Part shown: positions 36,132-44,092 of the stretch, piece by piece | Layout of the letters: every line of letters begins with the position of its first letter | Position numbering within the stretch: position 1 is the stretch's first letter | Source of the DNA: Bacteroidota bacterium | GTDB taxonomy: Bacteria; Bacteroidota; Ignavibacteria; Tepidaquicellales; Tepidaquicellaceae | NCBI GenBank assembly: GCA_023429265.1 | Contig: JAEYVS010000103.1 | Location: forward strand, 1 to 55,993 | DNA length: 55,993 nt | Direction of reading: 5' to 3' | Notes under the pieces: model-generated | Told to the model about the DNA's origin: nothing | What the model saw: the letters and a program-made list of their open reading frames with translations, nothing else | Databases searched by the model: none | Program-made: the position numbers and the translations under genes

Positions 36132-36893
36132 TTAATTTCTATTTGTTAATATCCTGGGCTCACCTTCAGTAATCAATATCGTATGCTCGAAATGCGCCGA
36201 AGGTTTATGATCCTTAGTTACAACTGTCCAGCCGTCTTCCATTTCATACACACCTGCTCTTCCATAATTAACCATCGGTTCTATTGCCAGGGTCATTCCC
36301 TTTTTAAGTTTCATCTTACCGGAAGGTGAATAATAATTTGGCACTGCTGGTTCTTCGTGCAGGCTTTTTCCTATTCCGTGACCTACCAGCTCTCTCACTA
36401 TTGTGAAGCCGGACCCTTCCACATATTCCTGTATTGCAAGACCAATGTCATTGATCGTATTTCCGTCCCGGGCTTGCTTTATGCCTCTGTACAATGCTTC
36501 TTCGGTAACCCTTAAGAGCTTTTTTACTTCCTGTGAAACTTCACCAACCTCGTATGTATAAGCACTATCACCGAAATATCCGTTCTTTTTAACGCCAACA
36601 TCTATCGATAAAATATCGCCTGTCTCAAGTTTAATGTCGTTAGGAATTCCGTGAACAACTACCTCGTTCACAGAAGAACATATACTTGCGGGAAACTTCC
36701 TGTTCTTGACTCTATATCCTTTAAAAGCCGGCTCACCGCCCCTGGATAATATGAATTCTTCTACGATACTGTCCAGTTCTTTAGTCGTTACACCGGGTTT
36801 TACAAAAGCTCCAATATGTTTATGAACGTCTGCTACTATTTTACAACTTTCGGAGATAAGCATTATCTCCTTCTCACTTTTTACCAGTGACAT
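36132..36893 (-). CDS. map: Type I methionine aminopeptidase
   Basis: MetAP removes the initiator methionine from new proteins. The 253-residue pita-bread fold has metal ligands Asp98, Asp109, His172, Glu205 and Glu236, and substrate-side His81. There is no N-terminal zinc-finger extension, so it is class Ia. It sits 7 nt after secY, the usual secY-map-infA arrangement. Confidence 0.97.
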   Translation of the reverse strand: MSLVKSEKEIMLISESCKIVADVHKHIGAFVKPGVTTKELDSIVEEFILSRGGEPAFKGYRVKNRKFPASICSSVNEVVVHGIPNDIKLETGDILSIDVGVKKNGYFGDSAYTYEVGEVSQEVKKLLRVTEEALYRGIKQARDGNTINDIGLAIQEYVEGSGFTIVRELVGHGIGKSLHEEPAVPNYYSPSGKMKLKKGMTLAIEPMVNYGRAGVYEMEDGWTVVTKDHKPSAHFEHTILITEGEPRILTNRN

Positions 36894-36900
36894 CCGGATG

Positions 36901-38235
36901 TTACCTTCTTCCCTTCAGTTTTGTACCTTTCATAAATCCGTCATAATGTCTCATCAGTAAGTGTGATTCGATCTGCTGTAAAGTATCGAGAGCTACACCT
37001 ACTATGATAAGCAGGCTTGTGCCCCCAAAGAATGCAGCAAATCCTGAAGTAATCCCGGCTTTCATTACAAAAGTCGGAAGAACTGCTATTAGCGCCAGGA
37101 ATATTGCCCCCGGCAGCGTTATCTTTGTTAAAATGTTATCTATGAAATCTGAGGTTGGTTTTCCTGGACGTACTCCTGGAATAAACCCGCCCTGTCTCTT
37201 CATGTTATCTGCGACATCTTTTGGATTAAAAGCGATCGCTGTATAAAAATAAGTAAAGAACACAATCAGCAGTGAATATACAAAAGCATAAACAAAACTC
37301 GTATAATCAAAATATCCGGCTATTGTCTGCATTAATTGACTGTCCGGGAAAAACGATAAAAATGTGCTCGGTATGAACATAATTGACTGAGCAAATATCA
37401 AAGGCATTACACCTGCCTGATTAACTTTTAATGGAATATATTGTGTAACACCCCCAAAAACTTTACGCCCGACAACTCTCTTCGCGTATTGTACCGGTAT
37501 CCGCCGGGTGGCTACCGTTACCGCCACAACTCCTGCGACAATGAATACAAATGCTGCAATAAATACTACCTCTACAAGTATGTTTCTTACTCCCGAGGAT
37601 ACAAGCTGATATTCATCCAGCACCGCAAATGGAAACTGCGCGATGATTCCAATAAATATAATAAGCGATATCCCGTTACCTATTCCCCGGTCCGTTATCT
37701 GTTCACCAAGCCACATCATAAATATCGTTCCTGCCGTCAAAAATATAACAGTAGAGGCAGTGAACATAAAACCGGATATCTCGGGGTTTATGATACTAAG
37801 TCCCTCTACATTTCTGCTGGCAAGCTGTACGCTTACTCCCCATGCCTGCAATGCAGCAATAGGAATGGTAAAAACTCTTGTCAGCTGATTGATTTTCTTT
37901 CTTCCTTCTTCACCTTCTTTCTGAAGTTTCTGGAAGTAAGGAAATACAGCGCCTAAAAGCTGAATTATGATAGACGCGCTGATGTAAGGCATTATTCCCA
38001 GTGCAAATACTGCAGCATTATTAAATGCGCCTCCCACGAAAAGGTCATAAAGACCAAATAATGTATTGGAAGCCTGGTTCTGGGATGCTTCTGCAATTAG
38101 TCCCGCATTGATCCCGGGAAGTGTAATGTGTGCTCCAATCCTGACAATAATTAGCAGACCAAGTGTGAATAGTATCCTCTGCCTTAACTCCTCTATTTTG
38201 AAAACATTACGGAAATTCTCTACGAAACCACTCAT
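36901..38235 (-). CDS. secY: Preprotein translocase subunit SecY
   Basis: SecY forms the protein-conducting channel in the inner membrane with SecE and SecG. The 444 residues contain ten hydrophobic helices; landmarks are the plug region after LGIMPYISASIIIQLL, the cytoplasmic loop with RIPVQYAKR, and the block PGVRPGKPTSDFI. Its ATG overlaps the rplO stop by 4 nt (ATGA), implying coupled translation. Confidence 0.98.
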   Translation of the reverse strand: MSGFVENFRNVFKIEELRQRILFTLGLLIIVRIGAHITLPGINAGLIAEASQNQASNTLFGLYDLFVGGAFNNAAVFALGIMPYISASIIIQLLGAVFPYFQKLQKEGEEGRKKINQLTRVFTIPIAALQAWGVSVQLASRNVEGLSIINPEISGFMFTASTVIFLTAGTIFMMWLGEQITDRGIGNGISLIIFIGIIAQFPFAVLDEYQLVSSGVRNILVEVVFIAAFVFIVAGVVAVTVATRRIPVQYAKRVVGRKVFGGVTQYIPLKVNQAGVMPLIFAQSIMFIPSTFLSFFPDSQLMQTIAGYFDYTSFVYAFVYSLLIVFFTYFYTAIAFNPKDVADNMKRQGGFIPGVRPGKPTSDFIDNILTKITLPGAIFLALIAVLPTFVMKAGITSGFAAFFGGTSLLIIVGVALDTLQQIESHLLMRHYDGFMKGTKLKGRR

Positions 38236-38690
38236 ACTGTTTTAACTACGCCTCCCGCTTTTTCGATTTTTTCTTTTGCGGAATCACTGAATGCGTTTGC
38301 TGTAATCTCTATCTTCGTTTTTATGTCTCCATTACCCAGGATCTTTAATGGAAGAGTCTTGCTGATCAATCTCATTTTTACTAAGAAATCTTTATCAATA
38401 GCCGAATCACTGATCTTACCGCTATCTATCAATTTTTGTAATTGTCCAACATTAAGAATACTAAATTCTTTTCTGTTAATATTCTTAAAACCGAACTTGG
38501 GCACACGCCTTTGTATAGGCATCTGGCCGCCTTCAAACCATGCGCGGGATTTATAACCCGACCTTGACTTTTGACCCTTATGACCTTTTGTAGATGTATG
38601 GCCTCCATAACCTGACCCCTGGCCTCTACCTATTCTTTTTCTTTTTTTCCTGGAGCCTTCTGCGTATTTTAGATTGCTTAGTATACTCAT
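38232..38690 (-). CDS. rplO: 50S ribosomal protein L15
   Basis: L15 is a late-assembly large-subunit protein. The 152 residues have the basic glycine-rich N-terminus (KKRKRIGRGQGSGYGGHTS, then KGHKGQKSRSG) and the conserved GGQMPIQRRVPKFGF. It follows an outer-membrane protein gene instead of rpmD, separated from it by a terminator. Confidence 0.97.
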   Translation of the reverse strand: MSILSNLKYAEGSRKKRKRIGRGQGSGYGGHTSTKGHKGQKSRSGYKSRAWFEGGQMPIQRRVPKFGFKNINRKEFSILNVGQLQKLIDSGKISDSAIDKDFLVKMRLISKTLPLKILGNGDIKTKIEITANAFSDSAKEKIEKAGGVVKTV

Positions 38691-38715
38691 TGATCGATTA
38701 ATTGAAGATAAATTG

Positions 38716-38721
38716 ATTATA
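38716..38721 (-). promoter_or_regulatory. Possible -10 element before rplO
   Basis: A perfect TATAAT on the minus strand lies just after the terminator at 38724-38762 and 25 nt before the rplO ATG. No good -35 is visible. It could drive the rplO-to-rplQ part of the cluster. Confidence 0.35.
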
Positions 38722-38723
38722 AA

Positions 38724-38762
38724 ATAAATAAATTCCTTTGGGGGGTGACCCCCAAAGGAATT
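38724..38762 (-). terminator. Terminator of the outer-membrane protein gene inside the spc operon
   Basis: A 14-bp perfect stem (38731-38744 with 38749-38762) closes on the 4-nt loop GTGA and is followed on the minus strand by a T-rich tract. It lies 22 nt after the barrel gene stop and 33 nt before the rplO ATG. Confidence 0.8.
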
Positions 38763-38784
38763 AAATATAAGTAATTTTTACTCT

Positions 38785-39486
38785 TTAGATATGAACGTTC
38801 ATTAATACACTCATTATTCCTGTTCCGAATGAGTTTCCATCAGGTCCGGTTAAAGTATTTGTTCCTGTTGTTTGCTCAGGTGCTGACCACTGTCTGAAAC
38901 CTAAAGTGTATCTGCCGCCTAATGAAATACCTTCGGTAAAGTACCAGTCAAATCCAAAATTTACACCTGCGCCGAATGAGTTACCTTTTCTTTCGGTTTC
39001 TGTTCCGCCTGTTGCTAACGGTGTTACAGTAGATGAGAACATACCGTAGTTCAGGTTAAGTCCGATATAAGGTGACACGCTGTATAGAGATCTGAAATGA
39101 TAATTGATATCTAAAGCGAGACCGAATGTTGAAGCACTGAAATCACTTGCAGTACTGTCAGGACCGTTTACAGTTGTAGAACCGAAATTGATACCACCAC
39201 CTAATGAAATGTTATTGCTAACATAGTATTGGAAACCAATACCTGCTAAGTCAATCTGTAACAGATCATTGTTTGTACCACCGGTAGCTGTGTATGAACC
39301 GGAATAAACTGATCCTAAATTGCTTTGGAAAGGTGTGTAAGTAAAGATGAATGATCTTGAACCTTTCTTAACTTCCGGCATAGGACCGTCAAAGTTTGTG
39401 TTCACCGGCTTATACTGAGCAGATGAGTAACCAGCAACAAATAATACTAAAGTTAATGCAACAAATAGTTTTTTAATTGTTGACAT
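38785..39486 (-). CDS. Outer membrane beta-barrel protein embedded in the spc operon
   Basis: A 233-residue exported protein: signal peptide about 1-23 (ending YSSAQ) and then about eight to ten amphipathic strands with aromatic ends, for example GIGFQYYVSNNISLGGGINFG and SPYIGLNLNYGMF, as in small porin-like or OmpA-like barrels. The ATG at 39486 was chosen over an earlier TTG at 39501 because AAAGGAG lies just upstream of it. It sits between rpmD and rplO, has a 301-nt upstream region and a strong terminator. It is not part of the ribosomal operon in other bacteria known to me. Confidence 0.85.
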   Translation of the reverse strand: MSTIKKLFVALTLVLFVAGYSSAQYKPVNTNFDGPMPEVKKGSRSFIFTYTPFQSNLGSVYSGSYTATGGTNNDLLQIDLAGIGFQYYVSNNISLGGGINFGSTTVNGPDSTASDFSASTFGLALDINYHFRSLYSVSPYIGLNLNYGMFSSTVTPLATGGTETERKGNSFGAGVNFGFDWYFTEGISLGGRYTLGFRQWSAPEQTTGTNTLTGPDGNSFGTGIMSVLMNVHI

Positions 39487-39787
39487 TTTTTCTCCTTTCA
39501 AAAGATTTTATAAAATAGAAGAATAATTTAAAATTAACTTCTATATTGACACCATTTTTATGGCATCAATACAATTTAAAAAAAAATAATTTAAATTTTA
39601 ATTCAAATTTTAAGGTTGAATTTTTCAAGCAAGGTTTTTTTGCGTGTTGCTGGTGTTATTTAACTTACTGTAAACTAATTAGTAAGCTATACGCGTAGTA
39701 CCAAACTTTACTATTTCAAACTTAGTCTAAATTAAAATTTTAAAAGAACGCGCTGATTACCCCTAAAAAACTCGTAATTTACTTCGA
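39487..39787 (-). other. Upstream region of the embedded outer-membrane gene
   Basis: A 301-nt AT-rich gap between rpmD and the barrel gene, long for this cluster where most gaps are under 40 nt. It contains an imperfect 26-bp palindrome at 39545-39570 and several T-runs. No clear -35/-10 pair with 17-base spacing was found, although transcription of the barrel gene must be started or passed on here. Confidence 0.55.
39545..39570. promoter_or_regulatory. Imperfect palindrome, possible operator
   Basis: ATTGACACCA and TGGCATCAAT are inverted with two mismatches around TTTTTA. It lies about 60-85 nt before the start of the barrel gene. It may be a regulator site or a hairpin; this is inference. 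Confidence 0.3.
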
Positions 39788-39967
39788 TTATAATACTTCG
39801 ATTTTCACCAAATGTTTCACTGCATCGACCATTCCTTTGATCTGTGGTGTCTCATCTTTTTCGACTGAACTGTTCATTTTTCTCAATCCTAATGCTTCCA
39901 TTGTTTTCTTCTGCCTTGCCGGTCTGTCTATGATACTTTTAATTTGTGTTATTCTTATCTTTGCCAT
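39788..39967 (-). CDS. rpmD: 50S ribosomal protein L30
   Basis: A 59-residue protein starting MAKIRITQIKSIIDRPARQK and ending HLVKIEVL, the whole short bacterial L30. The ATG at 39967 lies 1 nt after the rpsE stop. A longer frame reading upstream overlaps rpsE and is not the real start. It is the last gene before the outer-membrane protein insertion. Confidence 0.96.
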   Translation of the reverse strand: MAKIRITQIKSIIDRPARQKKTMEALGLRKMNSSVEKDETPQIKGMVDAVKHLVKIEVL

Positions 39968-39968
39968 C

Positions 39969-40487
39969 TTATACTCCTTCGTAAAGTTCCTGCAGTGAGA
40001 TTCCTCTTGTTTCAGAAATAGAAACTGCATTTTCAAGATTCTCGAGAGCCACCATTGTTGCCTTAACAACATTATGATGATTTGAAGAGCCTAATAGCTT
40101 AGTAAGAATATCCTGGTACCCTGCAGATTCAAGAACGGCTCTAACACCACCACCTGCAATGATTCCTGTACCCGGTGCTGCAGGCTTTAACAAAACCTTT
40201 GCTGCGCCGTATTTCCCTATTATCATATGAGGAATAGTGCCTTTCCCGGTGATCGATACTTTGACCACATTCTTTCTTGCATCCTCTACACTCTTCTTTA
40301 TTGCGTCTGTAACTTCATTTGCCTTTCCAAGACCAATTCCAACGTGGCCTTTACCATCACCAACTACGCTCACTGCATTAAAGCTGAATCTTCGGCCACC
40401 TTTCACTACTTTTGCGACCCTGCCAACCTTAACAAGTTTCTCTTTTAACTCAAGCTCACCTGCTTTTATGAATTCCTTTTTCGCCAT
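39969..40487 (-). CDS. rpsE: 30S ribosomal protein S5
   Basis: S5 helps form the mRNA entry tunnel and influences accuracy. The 172 residues have the double-stranded-RNA-binding-like N-domain (LKEKLVKVGRVAKVVKGGRR) and the C-domain with PAAPGTGIIAGGGVRAVLE. It is preceded not by rplR directly but by a tRNA-Gln gene 31 nt upstream. Confidence 0.98.
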   Translation of the reverse strand: MAKKEFIKAGELELKEKLVKVGRVAKVVKGGRRFSFNAVSVVGDGKGHVGIGLGKANEVTDAIKKSVEDARKNVVKVSITGKGTIPHMIIGKYGAAKVLLKPAAPGTGIIAGGGVRAVLESAGYQDILTKLLGSSNHHNVVKATMVALENLENAVSISETRGISLQELYEGV

Positions 40488-40518
40488 TTATAATAAGTAT
40501 TGTCTTTATTTTATGTTG

Positions 40519-40589
40519 TTCTCAGGGGAGGATTCGAACCTCCACGTACGGCTCCAAAGGCCGCTGTCCTGCCATTAGACGACCCGAGA
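40519..40589 (-). tRNA. tRNA-Gln (TTG) inside the spc operon
   Basis: A 71-nt cloverleaf on the minus strand. The acceptor stem TCTCGGG pairs with CCTGAGA (one G-U pair), followed by A73. The anticodon stem GCGGC/GCCGT holds the loop CTTTGGA, giving anticodon TTG. The T-arm reads GGAGGTTCGAATCCTCC. CCA is not encoded. It lies 34 nt after rplR and 31 nt before rpsE, in the same orientation, so it would be cut out of the operon transcript or made from a promoter of its own. Confidence 0.95.
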
Positions 40590-40606
40590 AAATATTAAAT
40601 TGCACA

Positions 40607-40612
40607 AATATA
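40607..40612 (-). promoter_or_regulatory. Possible internal -10 before tRNA-Gln
   Basis: TATATT on the minus strand lies about 18 nt before the tRNA 5' end. The corresponding -35 (TTACAC, 17 bases upstream) matches poorly. It may allow separate transcription of the tRNA and the genes after it. Confidence 0.25.
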
Positions 40613-40623
40613 ATAATTTCTCT

Positions 40624-40995
40624 TTAAAAGTGTAAGCCACTTTCACGGGCGCCGTCTGCCAGTGCTTTTACTCTCCCATGATATAAATAGCCATTTCTGT
40701 CAAAAACTACCTTTTCTATATTGGCAGATTTAGCCTTTTCACCTATTAATTTGCCTACTTCTTTACTTCTATCAACTTTACCTTTCGCATTTTTTAGCTT
40801 ATCTTCGATTTCCTTGGAGTTAGAGCTTGCCGATACGATAGTCTTTGAATTTACATCATCCACAAGCTGAGCGTATACGTGATTCAGGCTTCTGAAAACC
40901 ACTAATCTTGGTCTTTCAGCTGTGCCCTGAATTTTCTTCTTTATCCGGAAACGGATCCTGTCTTTTCTTCTTCTGTTATTTTCCTGAAATCCCAT
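40624..40995 (-). CDS. rplR: 50S ribosomal protein L18
   Basis: L18 binds 5S rRNA together with L5. The 123 residues include the basic N-terminus (RRRKDRIRFRIKKKIQG), RPRLVVFRSLNHVYAQLVDD and the C-terminus YHGRVKALADGARESGLHF. It lies between rplF (11 nt) and tRNA-Gln. Confidence 0.98.
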   Translation of the reverse strand: MGFQENNRRRKDRIRFRIKKKIQGTAERPRLVVFRSLNHVYAQLVDDVNSKTIVSASSNSKEIEDKLKNAKGKVDRSKEVGKLIGEKAKSANIEKVVFDRNGYLYHGRVKALADGARESGLHF

Positions 40996-41006
40996 TACTT
41001 TAACCT

Positions 41007-41546
41007 TTATTTAGCTGCAGTTTTACCTGCTTTTCTTCTAATTACCTCGTCGCTGTACTTAATTCCTTTACCTTTGTAAGGCTCCGGTGGTCTGAATGAC
41101 CTTATTTTTGCGGCAACAAGTCCGACTAATTGCTTATCTACTCCGCTGATAAGGATAGTTGTATTATCTTTTGCCTCTATCGTTATTCCATCAGGTGCTG
41201 CGAATATTATTGGGTGTGAATATCCTACATAAAGAAATAGATTCGTTCCCTTTATCTCAGCTTTATAACCTACTCCTACAAGATTTAATGTCTTTGAGTA
41301 ACCATCCTTAATACCCGTTACCATATTCTGCAATAGAGACCTGTACAAACCGTGTAATGCCCTGTTCTCTCTTGAATCATTTGCTCTGGTAACTATGATC
41401 TCTTCATCTTTCACATCGACTGAAATACCGCCTTTGATGTCCAGCATTAAAGTGCCTTTAGGACCTGTAAGCTCGATGTGCTTATCTTCGGTTTTTACCT
41501 GGATGTCACCTGCTATTTGTATTGGCTTCTTGCCTATTCTACTCAT
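41007..41546 (-). CDS. rplF: 50S ribosomal protein L6
   Basis: L6 lies near the factor-binding site of the large subunit. The 179 residues show two repeated domains; landmarks are SRIGKKPIQI at the start and FRPPEPYKGKGIKYSDE near the end, which is the L6 signature. Confidence 0.98.
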   Translation of the reverse strand: MSRIGKKPIQIAGDIQVKTEDKHIELTGPKGTLMLDIKGGISVDVKDEEIIVTRANDSRENRALHGLYRSLLQNMVTGIKDGYSKTLNLVGVGYKAEIKGTNLFLYVGYSHPIIFAAPDGITIEAKDNTTILISGVDKQLVGLVAAKIRSFRPPEPYKGKGIKYSDEVIRRKAGKTAAK

Positions 41547-41576
41547 CTTTTATAAATTTTTCTCTTTTATTAATGA

Positions 41577-41975
41577 CTACCAGACTTCACAGATTACTTC
41601 ACCGCCAACATTATTTTTCCGTGCCTGTTTATCGGTCATTACACCTCTAGAAGTTGAGACTATTGCCATTCCAAGACCGTTTAAAACCCTGGGAATTTCA
41701 TCTTTATTGACATATCTTCTCAGCCCTGGGGTGCTGGCTCTCTTTAAGCCCGCTATAACACTCTTACCGTTCCTATACTTCAGGTATACGGATATTGCGC
41801 CTTGCTTATTGTCGGTTTCATTCACTTTAAAATCAGTGATGAAATTATTTTCCTTTAATATCCTGGCTAATTCTTTTTTCAAATTCGATGCCGGTATATC
41901 AACGACTTTCTTCTCAGCCTTGATGGCGTTGCGTACTCTCGTTAAAAAATCGGCTATTGGATCTGACATCGACAT
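41577..41975 (-). CDS. rpsH: 30S ribosomal protein S8
   Basis: S8 is a primary 16S rRNA binder and in E. coli represses the spc operon. The 132 residues start SMSDPIADFLTRVRNA and contain the signature GLGMAIVSTSRGVMTDKQARK. No S8-like mRNA site was identified near rplE. Confidence 0.98.
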   Translation of the reverse strand: MSMSDPIADFLTRVRNAIKAEKKVVDIPASNLKKELARILKENNFITDFKVNETDNKQGAISVYLKYRNGKSVIAGLKRASTPGLRRYVNKDEIPRVLNGLGMAIVSTSRGVMTDKQARKNNVGGEVICEVW

Positions 41976-42000
41976 TAGTTATTCCTCTTACTTTATTGTT

Positions 42001-42270
42001 TTACCAGCTTGATTTTACTACACCCGGCAGTTTTCCCTGCAGAGCAAACTCTCTTAATACCAGCCTCGATACGCCAAACTTTCTGTAATAAGACCTTACT
42101 CTTCCTGTCACCATGCATCTGTTATTCATCCTGCTTGGACTGCTGTTTCTTGGAAGTTTTTGCAGGCCTTCATAGTCACCTTTTTCTTTCAGTTCTTTTC
42201 TCTTTGCAGCATATTTGGCTGTAAGCTTTTCTCTTTTTGCCTGCCTTGCTAATAATGATTTTCTTGCCAT
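42001..42270 (-). CDS. rpsN: 30S ribosomal protein S14 (long, zinc-free type)
   Basis: The 89-residue form without CxxC pairs, that is the C- type of S14. It contains KLPRNSSPSRMNNRCMVTGRVR and the C-terminal FALQGKLPGVVKSSW. S4 and L36 in the same cluster are the zinc-binding forms, so only S14 is zinc-free. It starts 1 nt after rplE ends. Confidence 0.97.
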   Translation of the reverse strand: MARKSLLARQAKREKLTAKYAAKRKELKEKGDYEGLQKLPRNSSPSRMNNRCMVTGRVRSYYRKFGVSRLVLREFALQGKLPGVVKSSW

Positions 42271-42271
42271 T

Positions 42272-42952
42272 TTATTCTTGTGTTGCTTTTGTTTGTCTTG
42301 TTACAAAGGGTACACCGAATGCTTTTAAAAGCTCAAATGATTCTTCATCTGTTTTTGCATTCGTTACAAATGTAATATCCATTCCGCTTACCTTGGTCAC
42401 TTTGTCGACATCTATCTCCGGAAAAATTATATGCTCTTTAATACCTAGAGTATAATTACCTCTTCCATCGAAACTCTTATCGGAGAGTCCTCTAAAATCC
42501 CTGATCCTCGGAACCGCAATGTTTATGAACCTGTCAAGGAATTCATACATTCTTTCATTTCTCAATGTAACCTTTACACCAATGCTCATTCCTTCTCTAA
42601 GCTTAAAGTTAGACACCGATTTTTTTGCCTTCACCACAACAGGCATTTGCCCGGTAATGGTTGCAATATCATCAACTGTTTTATCCACAAGCTTAGGATC
42701 ATTAACTGCTTCACCGACTCCAACATTAATACAGATTTTTTGCAGCTTTGGAGCCTGCATTGTATTCTTATAGTTAAACTTCTTAATCAGTTCAGGGACT
42801 ACCTTCTCTTTATATCGTCCATAAAGTCTTGCAGGAACCTTCTCCTCAACAAAGTCGCCTTTGTCCTGTTTTGGCTTCTTGCTTTCTTTGGCTTCTGCCT
42901 TAGCCTTAGGCTGTTCCTGTCCTTTTTTTCTGTCTTCTTTAGTTTTAGCCAT
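42272..42952 (-). CDS. rplE: 50S ribosomal protein L5 with N-terminal extension
   Basis: L5 binds 5S rRNA and contacts P-site tRNA. The conserved core starts near residue 41 (ARLYGRYKEKVVPELIKKF) and runs to 226 with SDKSFDGRGNYTLGIKEH. The first 40 residues are a K/E/A/Q-rich extension absent from most L5. No ATG exists between 42952 and the core, so the long start is the simplest reading. Confidence 0.96.
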   Translation of the reverse strand: MAKTKEDRKKGQEQPKAKAEAKESKKPKQDKGDFVEEKVPARLYGRYKEKVVPELIKKFNYKNTMQAPKLQKICINVGVGEAVNDPKLVDKTVDDIATITGQMPVVVKAKKSVSNFKLREGMSIGVKVTLRNERMYEFLDRFINIAVPRIRDFRGLSDKSFDGRGNYTLGIKEHIIFPEIDVDKVTKVSGMDITFVTNAKTDEESFELLKAFGVPFVTRQTKATQE

Positions 42953-42975
42953 TGTTATAAGTTACGCTTCTTTTG

Positions 42976-43308
42976 TTAGCTTAATATAATTTCACCTGAC
43001 TGCTTACTTACTCTCATTCTTTTAGTCTTTCCGTTTTCATCTTTTATCACTTCAGAACCAATTCTTGTCGGCTTGTTCGTCTTTGGACACACAAGCATCA
43101 CATTCGAAATATTAATGGGGGCTTCCCTTTTTATGATACCGCCTTGTTGATTTTTCTGGTTGGGCTTTGTGTGTCTGTGCATTATATTTACACCTTCCAC
43201 TATTACTCTGCCCTTTTCCTTATTGAGAAATAATATCTTACCGGTAGCTCCTCTGGAGTTACCTGCTATTACCTCTACATTATCACCTTTTTTTAATCTC
43301 GTCTTCAT
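42976..43308 (-). CDS. rplX: 50S ribosomal protein L24
   Basis: L24 starts assembly of the large subunit. The 110 residues include the KOW motif (LKKGDNVEVIAGNSRGATGKI) near the N-terminus and GVNIMHRHTKPNQKNQQGGI. It lies between rplN (18 nt) and rplE (23 nt). Confidence 0.98.
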   Translation of the reverse strand: MKTRLKKGDNVEVIAGNSRGATGKILFLNKEKGRVIVEGVNIMHRHTKPNQKNQQGGIIKREAPINISNVMLVCPKTNKPTRIGSEVIKDENGKTKRMRVSKQSGEIILS

Positions 43309-43326
43309 TGTCGTTATTTAAAATCT

Positions 43327-43695
43327 TTATATTACTTCCGGTGCAAGGGAAATGATCTTCATGAACTGCTTTTCCCTCAGCTCTCTTGCTACAGGACCGA
43401 AAATCCTGGTGCCTTTTGGTTCGTTCTGGTTATTTATAAGCACTGCTGCATTCTCATCAAATTTTATGTAGCTTCCGTCTCTTCTTCTTTTTTCTTTTGC
43501 TGTCCTTACTATTACAGCTCTTGAAACTTCACCTTTCTTTACCGTACCGCCCGGGATAGCCGTCTTAACAGATACAACTATTATATCTCCTAATGAAGCA
43601 TACCTTTTACCCGATCCGCCAAGCACTCTTATACATCTAATCGCTTTTGCGCCCGAATTATCAGCTACCACCAGATTTGTTTCTTCCTGTATCAT
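43327..43695 (-). CDS. rplN: 50S ribosomal protein L14
   Basis: L14 forms intersubunit bridges and binds RsfS-type silencing factors. The 122 residues include MIQEETNLVVADNSGAKAI and the C-terminal FGPVARELREKQFMKIISL. It is first in the spc-type part of the cluster, without a gap that would suggest a separate promoter. Confidence 0.98.
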   Translation of the reverse strand: MIQEETNLVVADNSGAKAIRCIRVLGGSGKRYASLGDIIVVSVKTAIPGGTVKKGEVSRAVIVRTAKEKRRRDGSYIKFDENAAVLINNQNEPKGTRIFGPVARELREKQFMKIISLAPEVI

Positions 43696-43719
43696 TGTCT
43701 ATTATATACTAAAAATTAT

Positions 43720-44082
43720 TTATTTCGCTTTTTGAACTACCTCAACAAGTCTCCATCTCTTATTCTTACTGAGTGGTCTTGTTTCCATTATTTTCACAGT
43801 ATCACCTATTCCGCATTCATTCTTCTCGTCGTGAGCCATATACTTCTTAGTCTTTTTAAAGAACTTCTTATATATTCTGTGTTTAACTCTTCTTTCGATG
43901 GTTACCACAATGGATTTATCCATTTTATTGCTTACGACTTTCCCTACCCTGGTCTTTCTCATTCCTCTTTCGCCGGCAGTTTCTTCAGCCGAAGTCTCTG
44001 TCACCACAGACTCACTCTTAACTTCCGGTGTTTCCTGCACCTGCTCTTCCTGTAAACCTTCTGTTTTATTCTCTTCGCTCAT
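43720..44082 (-). CDS. rpsQ: 30S ribosomal protein S17 with acidic N-terminal extension
   Basis: S17 binds 16S rRNA early. The core starts near residue 39 (ERGMRKTRVGKVVSNKMDKS). The first 38 residues are E/T/V/S-rich and acidic, absent from E. coli S17. An internal Met41 could be an alternative start, but it would remove conserved core residues and leave about a 130-nt gap after rpmC in a tightly packed operon. Confidence 0.95.
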   Translation of the reverse strand: MSEENKTEGLQEEQVQETPEVKSESVVTETSAEETAGERGMRKTRVGKVVSNKMDKSIVVTIERRVKHRIYKKFFKKTKKYMAHDEKNECGIGDTVKIMETRPLSKNKRWRLVEVVQKAK

Positions 44083-44092
44083 TTATAAAATG

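Noticed and set aside
39501..39501. Upstream TTG start for the embedded barrel gene
   Set aside because: It would put the AAAGGAG ribosome binding site inside the coding region; the ATG at 39486 follows that site directly and gives a normal signal peptide.
39788..40072. 94-codon frame containing rpmD
   Set aside because: The first 35 codons overlap rpsE out of frame; the internal ATG at 39967 gives the exact 59-residue L30.
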